64,000 nt of DNA from contig JAHBVX010000012.1 of the NCBI GenBank assembly GCA_019637295.1, positions 140,183 through 204,182 of the forward strand, in the 5' to 3' direction. This document shows, piece after piece, positions 49,231-57,339 of the stretch (its first letter is position 1; every line of letters starts with the position of its first letter). Origin of the DNA: Polyangiaceae bacterium. GTDB taxonomy: Bacteria > Myxococcota_A > Polyangia > Polyangiales > Polyangiaceae. The notes below the pieces were generated by a model. The model did not search any database. It was not told the origin of the DNA and saw nothing but the letters and a program-made list of their open reading frames with translations. A program made the position numbers and the translations under genes.

Positions 49231-50961
49231 TCAGCCTCGCGCACCCATCGAGCGCGAGACGTCTTCGGCTCGAGGCTGCTCGCGATCAGCGCCCGCGGTG
49301 AGCTCCGCGAGCAGCTCTCGGCACTCGGGCTTCGCTCGCAGGTGTTCGTGTAGCGCGTTGCAGGCGTCGAAGAAGGCCTGTTCGTACTTGATGCCTTCCC
49401 GGGAACGCGCGGCCACGCGCTCGCGTCCCGAAGATAGGTCCTCCTCCAGCGCCTCGGCGTAGCGCGCCAGCTGCGCGCGCAGCTCCTCGATTTGTCGGCG
49501 CAAATCCCGAGCGGTGGCCTCGCGGCCCGCGCGCCGCGCCTCGCGCGTCTGCAGCCATTGGCGTTTGGCCTCGACCATCGCGACGGCGGCACCCGCGCCC
49601 TCGTACACGGCCCTGGTGCCCTGTCCCGCGCGTTCGGCCTGATCGGCGACGGCGACGCGGTCCTTGGCGGCGTGCTGGGCCGCCGTCAGCTCACGCCGAG
49701 CGATGTCCTCCTCCTCCGCGTAGGCCGCCGCGTCGCGCAGCGAGCGTGACTCTTCTTGAGCCAATTCTTCGACCTTGCGTCCGATCTCGGCGCGCAGCGC
49801 GCGCCCGCGTCGCTCGAGCGCCTCGAGCTTGCGCGTGTGGCTGGCGACCTCGCCCTCGAGCCCGTTGGCCTTGGCGACCGCGTCCCACAACGAGGTGAGC
49901 GCGGCGGACAGCTCCGCGGGAGCGTTGCCGGAAGGGTAGGCGCGGGTGAGCATGCGCGCGAACAGTCCCGCCCGGGAGGCCCACTCCGTCACGCTCGGAG
50001 CGCGCGGGGGCGGGGGTGGGGGTGGCGCGGCCTGGGGCGGGGGCGCATCGCCTCCCTCCCGGTCCCAGCTCACGCTGGGCAGCGAGCGCTGCAGCGCCTT
50101 GAGCTCCTCGAGCAGGTGATGGCCGTCTCGGTAGCGCTTGCGCGAGTCCTTCTCGAGCAACCGCATCACGATCCGCTCGCCCACCGGGTTGACGTCCTTG
50201 CGTACGGCGCTCGGTCGCGGGGGCGGCGCCGTACGCTGCATCTCGAGCAGCGTGTCGCGATCGCTGGCGCGGAAGGGAAGCTGGCCCGTCAGCATCTCGA
50301 AGAACAACACGCCTAGCGCGTAGAGGTCCGACTGGGGGCCCGCCTGCTCGCCCCGGGCCTGCTCGGGTGACATGTACTCCGGCGTGCCGAACACCGCACC
50401 CTTGGGCGCCAGCCTCGGATCGTGCGCCAGCGCCGCGAGTCCGAAATCGAGGATTTTGACGAAGTCTTTGCGGCCGCCGCGGGCGGTGAGCAAGATGTTG
50501 TCGCTCTTGAGATCGCGATGCACGACGCCGAGGTCGTGCGCGCGAGAGAGCGCCGCCCCCATCTGCTCGAGGATGTCCACGCCGCGGTTGAGCGGCAGCG
50601 GCCCGCGTGCGAGCTCCGAGGAGAGGGGAGTGCCCACCAGGTACTCCATGACCAGATACAGCTCGCCTTCGTCCGTCTCCCCGATGTCGTGGATGTCGAT
50701 GATGTGCGCATGGTCCACGCGATTGGCCGCCCGGGCCTCGCGCAGCATCCACGCGCGCAGGTGGGTCTCGCCTCGCAGGTCGGGCCGGATCAGCTTCACC
50801 GCCACGACTCGGTCGATGAGCACGTGCCGAGCGCGGTACACGATGCCCATTCCGCCTTCACCAATGCGGGCCTCGAGGCGGTAGCGCCCCGCGATGACCT
50901 TGCCCAGCGCTGGATCTTCCGAACCTCGACTGCGCGGCTTTTGTTGCGCGACTTGTGCCAT
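49231..50961 (-). CDS. Ser/Thr protein kinase with C-terminal coiled coil
   Basis: 576 residues. The N-terminal kinase domain (~25-300) has GEGGMGIVY, VAVKLI, HRDLKSDN, DFG in KILDFGLAA, and PEYMSPEQARG. A Pro-rich linker (~320-340) leads to ~200 residues of coiled coil rich in Ala, Glu, Arg and Gln, without a transmembrane helix. HRDLKSDN replaces the more usual HRDLKPxN. The kinase is therefore probably cytoplasmic and recruited by its coiled coil. Oligomerisation through that region could drive autophosphorylation. Substrate unknown. Confidence 0.92.
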   Translation of the reverse strand: MAQVAQQKPRSRGSEDPALGKVIAGRYRLEARIGEGGMGIVYRARHVLIDRVVAVKLIRPDLRGETHLRAWMLREARAANRVDHAHIIDIHDIGETDEGELYLVMEYLVGTPLSSELARGPLPLNRGVDILEQMGAALSRAHDLGVVHRDLKSDNILLTARGGRKDFVKILDFGLAALAHDPRLAPKGAVFGTPEYMSPEQARGEQAGPQSDLYALGVLFFEMLTGQLPFRASDRDTLLEMQRTAPPPRPSAVRKDVNPVGERIVMRLLEKDSRKRYRDGHHLLEELKALQRSLPSVSWDREGGDAPPPQAAPPPPPPPRAPSVTEWASRAGLFARMLTRAYPSGNAPAELSAALTSLWDAVAKANGLEGEVASHTRKLEALERRGRALRAEIGRKVEELAQEESRSLRDAAAYAEEEDIARRELTAAQHAAKDRVAVADQAERAGQGTRAVYEGAGAAVAMVEAKRQWLQTREARRAGREATARDLRRQIEELRAQLARYAEALEEDLSSGRERVAARSREGIKYEQAFFDACNALHEHLRAKPECRELLAELTAGADREQPRAEDVSRSMGARG

Positions 50962-51046
50962 TTCAATCCTCGACAGAGACCGAACGCGTCACAACCAATA
51001 CACGCTGGCCGGAGCGGTATGGGGCTCGCGGCGCGCGTGTTCAACG

Positions 51047-51712
51047 TCAGAACACGTAGCTGAGCACCGGCACGCGAACTTGCGTCTTCTGGCTCACGCC
51101 ATACACGAATAGCTCTTCGCGCGAGAACACCTCTCGGAACTCCACGGCGGGAACACCGAGGGTCAGCGCGTCCGCGCTGAGGCCGATCAACGCCGGCGGG
51201 GCGGCGGGCGTGGCCACCTCCACCGGCCTGGCCTCACGCAGCCGCGCGGGCTTGTGCGAGCTCGTCGTTGCCGCGGGGCGCGCCGAGGCGGCTGAGCCGT
51301 CGGGCTGCGGTGGCTCGGCGACGGGTTCGTCCAAGGGCGCGCTGTCCTCGGTGTACGTCGCGGGGGGATCGTAGCGAGACGCGCTGAGCACGGCCACCGT
51401 GGTCGGGATGGCGAGCGCCATGCCGCCAGTGAGCAGGTACATGGAGAGCTTGGCGTCACCACCCTGCTCGGCGAAGTAGCCGCCCACGCCGCCGGCCACG
51501 CCGCCGGCGAGTCCGCCCACGGCGTACGCCCACCACGGTTTCACTCGAAGCGCCGCTTCGGTGAGCATCACGGCCTCTGCGCCGAGCAGCGCTCCGCCCA
51601 CGATCCCCTTGCCGGTCGCCGGGACCTCGCTGATGTTGTCGGCCGCCAGCGCCGCTGAGGTGGCACCGAGGGCAGCCACGGCTGCCGCAATTCCAAGCGC
51701 GAGATGTCGCAT
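51047..51712 (-). CDS. Hypothetical exported protein with Gly-rich membrane segments
   Basis: 221 residues from ATG 51712, which has GGAGGATTC in front; an upstream in-frame start would add a non-signal stretch. Signal peptide with cleavage after ALA-A. The mature N-terminal half has two or three hydrophobic Gly/Ala-rich segments (KGIVGGALLGAEAVMLTEAA, AVGGLAGGVAGGVGGYFAE, LSMYLLTGGMALAIPTTVAV). The C-terminal half is Pro/Ala-rich and ends in two beta-like stretches. The gene lies downstream of a divergent region shared with the LptF/G-like gene. No family recognised. Confidence 0.6.
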   Translation of the reverse strand: MRHLALGIAAAVAALGATSAALAADNISEVPATGKGIVGGALLGAEAVMLTEAALRVKPWWAYAVGGLAGGVAGGVGGYFAEQGGDAKLSMYLLTGGMALAIPTTVAVLSASRYDPPATYTEDSAPLDEPVAEPPQPDGSAASARPAATTSSHKPARLREARPVEVATPAAPPALIGLSADALTLGVPAVEFREVFSREELFVYGVSQKTQVRVPVLSYVF

Positions 51713-51888
51713 GAATCCTCCGGGAGACGCGGTCGCCCAGGGCGGGCCGCGAGGGGGGAGCATACCATCATCCGGCAGCGCCGAAAGGGGCCCTGGGACC
51801 CCGGGGAGTCACGCCAGAAGCTCGCGATATTCCAGCGGTTCATGCCCGGGGTCCGCGCTGCTCCGGGCGCCGGCGTAGAGTACGAGGC

Positions 51889-52893
51889 ATGGCAGGTCTC
51901 GGGCTGCGCGCTCTTCGTCTCGGCCTGCGGGCGTCGGCGCTGGTGCTGCTGCTGGGCTTGGCGGCCGCCGTCGTGAGGCTGCTGCCCTGGTGGCTGGCCG
52001 AGGATGTGCCGTGGGAGGTCAGCCTGCCCTTTGCCCGCGCCTTGGTCGCGGCGGCCCTGGAGGCCAGCCTGTGGATCGGCGCGCCGGTGGGTGTGTCGCT
52101 GGCGGTCGCGGTGGCGGTCGAGCGCGGAGAGGTGCGCACGCTCGCCACCCTTGGCGTCGGTCCGGTGCGGCTGGCTGCGTCCTTCTGGCCGCTGGCCTTG
52201 GGCGCCGGACTCACCGTGCTCGCCGTGGACATGACCTGGGACGCGCGCAGCGACCCACCGGGCGCCTTCGCCCGTCAACTCGTGGAAGAGGCCAGGGTCA
52301 GCTGCCTGGGAGCGGAGTCTCCCCAGGCGCAGGTCGTGCCGATGGTCGGAGTCACTTGGCTGTGCTTCCCGGGACAGGCTCCGCGCGTGCTCGCCGAGCT
52401 CCCGGGCTCGAGCGGCCAAGCGTGGGTGCTCGCCCGCAAGCTCTCGCCGAGCGACGACCTGAGCAGCCTCGAGCTGGTGGAGTCGCGAACCCGGATCCCG
52501 GCGGCCGAGGGGCGTCCCGCCGTCGTGCTGAGCGCTGAGCACGCGCTCGTCCGCGGGCTGCCGTCTTGGGGACGAGGCACCCGTCTGAGCTCCGTGCTTC
52601 GCGGCGTGCTTGCCTCGTCGAGCATCGCGCTGACGGTGCTCGGGGTCGTCTACCTCGTGGTGTCTCTCGGGCTCGCGGATCGGGCGCTCGCCTTACCCGT
52701 CGGCCTGCTGCCGCCGGTCGCGTCCCTCGCGGCGCTGTCCCGTCTCGAGTCGGCCGTCGCCTGGCCCATCGCCCTACTCGGGGTGCCCGCCGTGTCGCTC
52801 GCGACACTCGGGATCGTGGTTGGGCTCGCCCGGGCGCTCGAGTGGCGCCGCCGCCGGGTGCAGAAACCGCTGGACTGGCCAGGCGTTGCCTGA
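51889..52893 (+). CDS. LptF/LptG-like membrane protein
   Basis: 334 residues, with about six transmembrane helices arranged as an N-terminal three and a C-terminal three around a soluble domain of ~150 residues. That is the topology of LptF/LptG, the LPS-export permeases. The loop VERGEVRTLATLGVGPVRLA resembles the family's E-x-ALrxxGvsP-RL motif. The central part has a beta-jellyroll-like pattern (VVPMVGVTWLCFPGQAPRVL). If correct, it would work with LptB2 and LptC, none of which are nearby, and the partner LptG gene is absent. It precedes tatA by 50 bases. The call is a remote-similarity inference. Confidence 0.5.
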   Translation: MAGLGLRALRLGLRASALVLLLGLAAAVVRLLPWWLAEDVPWEVSLPFARALVAAALEASLWIGAPVGVSLAVAVAVERGEVRTLATLGVGPVRLAASFWPLALGAGLTVLAVDMTWDARSDPPGAFARQLVEEARVSCLGAESPQAQVVPMVGVTWLCFPGQAPRVLAELPGSSGQAWVLARKLSPSDDLSSLELVESRTRIPAAEGRPAVVLSAEHALVRGLPSWGRGTRLSSVLRGVLASSSIALTVLGVVYLVVSLGLADRALALPVGLLPPVASLAALSRLESAVAWPIALLGVPAVSLATLGIVVGLARALEWRRRRVQKPLDWPGVA

Positions 52894-52943
52894 CCTGCCT
52901 GCCGATGTTAGGAAGCGCGGCGCCTCGCCGCTAGGAGTGCCTC

Positions 52944-53213
52944 ATGGCCATTGGTCCCCTGCAGATAGTCCTCGTCTTGCTCGTCATCCTGCTGCTCTTC
53001 GGCGCCAGCCGTCTGTCGGAGATCGGGAAAGGGCTCGGGGAAGGCATTCGAAACTTCAAGAAGGGCCTATCGGACGACGACGCCATCGCGGGCAAGACCC
53101 CCAAGAAGAAGCTCAAGGGCGCGAAGAAGAAGTCGAAGAAGGCCGAGGAAGCGGAGTTCGAGGACGAGGATGAGGACGGCGACGACGCCGACGAGGACGA
53201 GAAGGAGAGCTGA
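52944..53213 (+). CDS. tatA: Sec-independent protein translocase TatA
   Basis: 89 residues. A short N-terminal transmembrane helix (GPLQIVLVLLVILLLFGASR) is followed by the amphipathic helix LSEIGKGLGEGIRNFKKGL and a Lys-rich then Asp/Glu-rich tail. The FGxxxLxEIGKGLGEGIRNFK signature is diagnostic. TatA forms the pore of the twin-arginine export system that moves folded proteins, among them probably ActB, which carries a twin-arginine signal. No tatB or tatC is in the window. The tail of ~20 acidic residues is longer than usual. Confidence 0.95.
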   Translation: MAIGPLQIVLVLLVILLLFGASRLSEIGKGLGEGIRNFKKGLSDDDAIAGKTPKKKLKGAKKKSKKAEEAEFEDEDEDGDDADEDEKES

Positions 53214-53214
53214 C

Positions 53215-54417
53215 GTGAGTCATGCCCTGGCATCCCGTCTCGACGCCGTCCAGCCTAGCGCCACGCTCGCAATGACCGCGAAGGCTCAGGAGCTCAAGGC
53301 TCAGGGGCGCACGATCTACACGTTTGGAGTTGGCGAGCCGGACTTCGCTACCCCCGAGCACATTCGCCGGGCTGCTGCGGAGGGGCTCGCCAAGAGCTCG
53401 CACTACACGGCCGTCACTGGCACCGCGAGCCTGCGCGAGGCCATCTGTCTCGCAACCGAGCGCGATCGGGGTTGGCGGCCCTCGCCGGAGAACGTGACCG
53501 TCGGCGTTGGGGCCAAGCACGTCTTGTTCAACCTGGCGATGGTGCTCTGCGAGCCCGGAGACGAGGTCGTCATCCCCGCTCCGTATTGGGTCAGCTACCC
53601 GGAGCAGTGGCGGCTGTTCGGCGGGGTGCCCAAGTTCGTCCAGACCCGAGTCGAGCAGGGCTTCCTGATGCAGCCGGAGGACCTCGAGCGTGCCCTGACG
53701 GAGCGCACCAAAGCCGTGATCCTGTGCACACCCAGCAACCCCACGGGCGCGGCCTACTCGCGTGATGAGCTGCTCGGGCTGGTCGAGGTGCTTCGTCGCC
53801 ACGACTGCTACGTCATCGTCGACGAGATCTACGCGGATCTCGTGTACGACGGCTTCGAACACGCCTCCGTGGCGCGGCTCGCTCCGGACCTCATGGACCG
53901 TCTGGTCGTGGTGGATGGAGTCAGCAAGAGCTACGCCATGACGGGTTGGCGGATCGGTTGGGGTATCGCGCCGCCAGCGCTCACCAAGGCCTTGGCCAAG
54001 GTGCAAGGGCAGAGCACCACGAACCCCACGGCGGTGGCTCAGATCGCCGCCGAGGCGGCGCTCCGTGGCCCGCGGGATGCCGTACTGCACATGCGCGAGG
54101 CGTTCTCGGCCCGTCGCAAGAAGATGGTCGAAGGGCTGCGTGCGATCGAGGGCATCCGCTGCGACCTGCCGCGGGGGGCGTTCTATGCCTTCCCCGACGT
54201 GACCGGCCTGTATGGCATCCGTCATGGGGACCGCGTCTTGGCGACGGACGACGACGTGGCGCTGTGGCAGCTCGACGTCTGCGGCATCGCCGCCGTGGCC
54301 GGCACGCCGTTTGGCGCTCCAGGCCACATCCGCTTCACCTACGCCTCCGCGGAGAACGTCATCGACGAGGCGCTCGCTGCTCTGTCCAGAGCGGTGGCTG
54401 ACGCGCGTCGGGGCTGA
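53215..54417 (+). CDS. Pyridoxal-phosphate aspartate-type aminotransferase
   Basis: 400 residues, class I/II aminotransferase of the AspAT Ib subgroup. It starts at a GTG nine bases after AGGAG and one base after the tatA stop codon, so co-transcribed. Motifs are YTFGVGEPDF near the start, SNPTG at ~180, the VDEIYADLVY strand, and the Schiff-base Lys in VSKSYAMTGWRIGW (~240). Likely interconverts aspartate and oxaloacetate, but related enzymes use prephenate or other keto acids, so the substrate is not fixed. Soluble. Confidence 0.92.
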   Translation: MSHALASRLDAVQPSATLAMTAKAQELKAQGRTIYTFGVGEPDFATPEHIRRAAAEGLAKSSHYTAVTGTASLREAICLATERDRGWRPSPENVTVGVGAKHVLFNLAMVLCEPGDEVVIPAPYWVSYPEQWRLFGGVPKFVQTRVEQGFLMQPEDLERALTERTKAVILCTPSNPTGAAYSRDELLGLVEVLRRHDCYVIVDEIYADLVYDGFEHASVARLAPDLMDRLVVVDGVSKSYAMTGWRIGWGIAPPALTKALAKVQGQSTTNPTAVAQIAAEAALRGPRDAVLHMREAFSARRKKMVEGLRAIEGIRCDLPRGAFYAFPDVTGLYGIRHGDRVLATDDDVALWQLDVCGIAAVAGTPFGAPGHIRFTYASAENVIDEALAALSRAVADARRG

Positions 54418-54444
54418 TTGGCGGTGGGACCTGGCGCTGGGTTG

Positions 54445-55362
54445 ATGCATGCTTCGAAGACAGAAAGGCCTCCGCCGCTAGCCGTGGAAACCGCAATCTC
54501 GACTCGGGACCTTCAGGGCACCGCCCTGGGCATCGTGCAGCTGACGAAGCCAGCGGTCACGCGCCTGGTCATGGTCACCGCGGTCGGCGGTGCGCTCGTG
54601 GCGCCCAGTCCCATCGAGCCGCTGCGGCTGGTCGTGACCCTCCTTGGCACCGCGATGGTCGTCGGTGCGGCCAACTCTCTCAACATGTTTCTCGAGCGCG
54701 ACGTGGACGCGCTGATGGAACGCACCCGACAGCGCCCCTTGCCCTCCGGGCGAGTCGCTCCGGAGACGGCGCTCGGGCTCGGGGTGTTGTCGGCGGTGGC
54801 GGGCCTCGCGGTGCTCAGCTTCTCGGTCTCACCCCTCACGGGCTTCTTGGCTGCCATCGCGCTGCTCTCGTACGTGCTGGTGTACACACCGCTGAAGCGC
54901 GTGACCCCCTACGCCTTGCACGTCGGAGCCGTGCCTGGCGCCATCCCTCCGTTGATCGGCTACGCCAGCGTCACGGGTAGGGTGGACGCGCAGGCGCTCA
55001 GCCTGTTCGCGGTGCTCTTCGTCTGGCAGCTCCCGCACTTCATCGCCATCTCTCTGTTCCGTCGAGACGAGTACGCCCGGGCGGGGCTCAGGGTTCACGG
55101 CGCGGTCCGTTCCGTCGACGCGACCCGCCGAGCCATCTGGGTGTACTCGACGCTGATGATCCTGGTCGGCTTCGTTCCGCTGTGGGTCGGGCTGGGCAGC
55201 GCGACGTACGCGCTGTTGGCGGCGGTCGCCGGCGTCGCGTTCGTGGCCTTCGCGCTGGCGACGCGTCGCCGTACCGCTGCGCTGTGGGCGCGGGGCGTGT
55301 TCTTCGCGACGCTGCCCTATCTGGTACTGATCTACGGCGGGCTCGTCGCCGCGGCCTGGTGA
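54445..55362 (+). CDS. ctaB: Protoheme IX farnesyltransferase (heme O synthase)
   Basis: 305 residues, about nine transmembrane helices, UbiA superfamily. The first Asp motif is NMFLERDVDALMERTRQRPLPSG, a hallmark of heme O synthases. FVWQLPHFIAISLFRRDEYARAG is the second conserved block. Makes heme O from heme B, the precursor of heme A for the caa3 oxidase encoded by ctaD at 10.2 kb. ATG 54445 follows the aminotransferase stop; a TTG at 54418 is less likely. The stop codon overlaps the start of a 26-codon frame. Confidence 0.95.
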   Translation: MHASKTERPPPLAVETAISTRDLQGTALGIVQLTKPAVTRLVMVTAVGGALVAPSPIEPLRLVVTLLGTAMVVGAANSLNMFLERDVDALMERTRQRPLPSGRVAPETALGLGVLSAVAGLAVLSFSVSPLTGFLAAIALLSYVLVYTPLKRVTPYALHVGAVPGAIPPLIGYASVTGRVDAQALSLFAVLFVWQLPHFIAISLFRRDEYARAGLRVHGAVRSVDATRRAIWVYSTLMILVGFVPLWVGLGSATYALLAAVAGVAFVAFALATRRRTAALWARGVFFATLPYLVLIYGGLVAAAW

Positions 55363-55442
55363 TGAAGAAGTGGTGGCCCTGGCTGCTCTTCGCGGCCGTG
55401 TGCCTGCTCATTCCCCTCGTTGCGTGGCTGGCGGATCGCTGA
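55362..55442 (+). CDS. 26-residue membrane microprotein coupled to ctaB
   Basis: A small open frame, MKKWWPWLLFAAVCLLIPLV onward, ending AWLADR. Its ATG shares bases with the ctaB stop codon (TGATG arrangement, no intervening nucleotides), which favours translational coupling. The product is a single transmembrane helix with a basic, Trp-rich N-terminus and a short charged C-terminus, like the small single-helix subunits of oxidases. The role is not shown. It ends 4 bases before the convergent cytochrome c gene. The reading is supported by the arrangement and composition only. Confidence 0.55.
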   Translation: MKKWWPWLLFAAVCLLIPLVAWLADR

Positions 55443-55446
55443 GGGC

Positions 55447-55776
55447 TCACCGTCGCGGCAGCGTCACGAGAAAAGCCATCAGGTCGTCCAGGTCTTGACC
55501 TACCAGGACCTTACGGAACGCCGGCATCTGGCCTTGGCCGCGCAGAATGGTCTCTCGTAGGGCGTCCGGATCCTCGTACAGCGAGGGGTCGGTGAGATCC
55601 CGTGGTGCGGAGGACAGCCCCATACGCGCGGCGCCGCGGCCATCCGGACCGTGACAACCCGAGCAGCTGCGCATGTAGACGCTCGCGCCGCGCTCCTCCG
55701 TGGTTCGGGGCTCCGACCGCTGGCACCCGGCGATCAGACTGAAGGCTGCCAGCCAACCCAGCCTCGACCAGCGCAT
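55447..55776 (-). CDS. Cytochrome c lipoprotein (class I, monoheme)
   Basis: 109 residues. The lipobox is LIAGC, so it is lipid-anchored and faces the periplasm. One heme motif CSGCH followed by GPDGRGAA, a Met ligand in GQMPAFRKVL, and the LDDLMAFLVTL helix end. This matches small class I cytochromes c that carry electrons to an oxidase. Its ATG overlaps the stop of the upstream response regulator (TGATG), so the two are coupled. Near ctaB, it could be an electron carrier for the caa3 oxidase, though that is inference. Confidence 0.9.
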   Translation of the reverse strand: MRWSRLGWLAAFSLIAGCQRSEPRTTEERGASVYMRSCSGCHGPDGRGAARMGLSSAPRDLTDPSLYEDPDALRETILRGQGQMPAFRKVLVGQDLDDLMAFLVTLPRR

Positions 55777-56231
55777 CAGCGCGTCTTGCGCCATCCGCTC
55801 TCGAAGCGCGGATCGCTGCGGTCCGTCACCAGGCCCTCGCCACCGGCGACTCGGCGCCCGGCGCGTACTTCACGTACGGCCGTCTCCACCGCGCCGGCGA
55901 GCGCGTGCAGCCCCGCTTCCTTGGGTACGAAGGTTCCGAGCTCCGACGCGCTCAGCCGGGTCTCCACGTCCGTCGTGCCGCTGAAGAAGACCACGACGTC
56001 CGAGAGCGAGCGTCGGAGCAACTCGACGGCGAGCTCGAGGCCGCTACCGTCCGGCAGGTCGATGTCGAGCACCAGGCAGTCGAAGGCCCCGTCGAGTCCC
56101 CGCGCCGTGGTCGCGTTGCGAGCCGCGATCACCGAGTGACCGCGGTGCTCGAGGTAGCGCACCGCGGCGCGCATGACCGCGGGGTCGTCCTCGACGACGA
56201 GCAGCTTGAGGGCAGGGGACGGGGTGGTCAT
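55776..56231 (-). CDS. Single-domain response regulator
   Basis: 151 residues. Receiver domain with the acidic pair EDD near residue 14, phospho-acceptor Asp in LVLDIDLPDGSG (about 55), the Ser/Thr switch in VFFSGTTD (about 80) and Lys in FVPKEAG (about 102). A tail of ~35 residues follows, with no recognisable DNA-binding domain, so it acts by protein contact or is truncated. GAGGGAAC precedes the ATG. No sensor kinase is adjacent. The coupling to the cytochrome c gene suggests a redox- or respiration-related signal, which is only a guess. Confidence 0.88.
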   Translation of the reverse strand: MTTPSPALKLLVVEDDPAVMRAAVRYLEHRGHSVIAARNATTARGLDGAFDCLVLDIDLPDGSGLELAVELLRRSLSDVVVFFSGTTDVETRLSASELGTFVPKEAGLHALAGAVETAVREVRAGRRVAGGEGLVTDRSDPRFESGWRKTR

Positions 56232-56276
56232 GTTCCCTCGCTTCGCGAGAAGTCCTATTCCGAATTGGGGTACTTG

Positions 56277-57317
56277 TCATCCTGGAACGGCTCTTGGCTC
56301 GGTTCCTTGAGCGCCCCGGACGGCGTGGAGCGTGCCCGACAGCGCCGCGATGATCAGCGCCAGCGCGAGCAGGGGGATGTCCGTGGCACCGCGCGGCAGG
56401 AGCAGGAAGCACATCGCAGCCCGGCCGTAGAGGGGGCGACCGGGCGTGAACAGCGCGAGCAGGGCGGCCGCCACCAGCCCAGCGTCGAGCGCGTGTCGGC
56501 CAAAATCACCGACCAACGGCTGCGGGTGACGGCCTAGCTCGGTGACCATACGCGAGACCAGTACGCTCACGGGCGAGGCCGGGTCCGCGGCGGAGCGGAG
56601 CACGGCGAACGCTGTGGCCAGGCCGACGGCGGCGGGGACAGCGAGCATGAGCGCCAGCCGAGTGGCTCGTCCCCGCGCGAGCCACAAGCTCCCGAGCAGC
56701 CACGCCAGCGCGCAGCATACCAGCGCGACGGTCGCCATCACTCGCGCGGCCGAGAACAGCGACGTCAGCGCATCCGAGCTCGCGCGGAGCGCCAGCAGTC
56801 GCGCGGCCGCGCCGAAGGCCGAGGCCGTGCCCACCAGGCCCAGGCACAGCCCCAGGCCTCGGGCGTGCGGGCGCAGAATCGTCGGCCACGACGACGCTAC
56901 TGCCACGAAGGCCGCCAACAGTGACAGCCCCAAGGACAAGAGCGGCGCGAGCGGGCCGGCGACCGACGCCGCGATGGTGGTCATGAGCGCCGCCACCAGC
57001 GGCGCCACGCCGATACGGAATCCGATCCCCAGCTGGCTCTCGCTCAGCACGGTGATCAATAGCCAGAACGCCAGCGCGGCTCCCGTCACGACCGCCAGCT
57101 GGCTGAGGAACGCACCGCCTTGCTCGACCCGCGTGATCAGGCTCCCCAGCCCGGAGAGCCAGCCGTGCAGCGCGGGTACGGTGACGTACGACACCAGCAA
57201 CGCGCTCCAGAAGACCACCCCCACGGCCGCGAGATGAGCGCTGGTCGGGCCAGCGCCGCGAGGGTCCGAGTGCGACTCGAGCGGTGCGTCGAGTCGCCGA
57301 CTGGGAGGGTCGTCCAC
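56277..57317 (-). CDS. Hypothetical polytopic membrane protein
   Basis: About 346 residues with roughly nine or ten hydrophobic segments starting at ~residue 32 (LAAVGVVFWSALLVSYVTVP). Few polar loops and no recognisable motif. Likely an inner-membrane protein. The start is uncertain: a GTG at 57317 is used; a TTG at 57326 adds three residues. It lies 22 bases after the TonB-like gene on the same strand and upstream of the response regulator, so it may be part of the same operon. Function unknown. Confidence 0.6.
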   Translation of the reverse strand: MDDPPSRRLDAPLESHSDPRGAGPTSAHLAAVGVVFWSALLVSYVTVPALHGWLSGLGSLITRVEQGGAFLSQLAVVTGAALAFWLLITVLSESQLGIGFRIGVAPLVAALMTTIAASVAGPLAPLLSLGLSLLAAFVAVASSWPTILRPHARGLGLCLGLVGTASAFGAAARLLALRASSDALTSLFSAARVMATVALVCCALAWLLGSLWLARGRATRLALMLAVPAAVGLATAFAVLRSAADPASPVSVLVSRMVTELGRHPQPLVGDFGRHALDAGLVAAALLALFTPGRPLYGRAAMCFLLLPRGATDIPLLALALIIAALSGTLHAVRGAQGTEPRAVPG

Positions 57318-57339
57318 AAAGGTCAAAAGTGTCCGGGAT

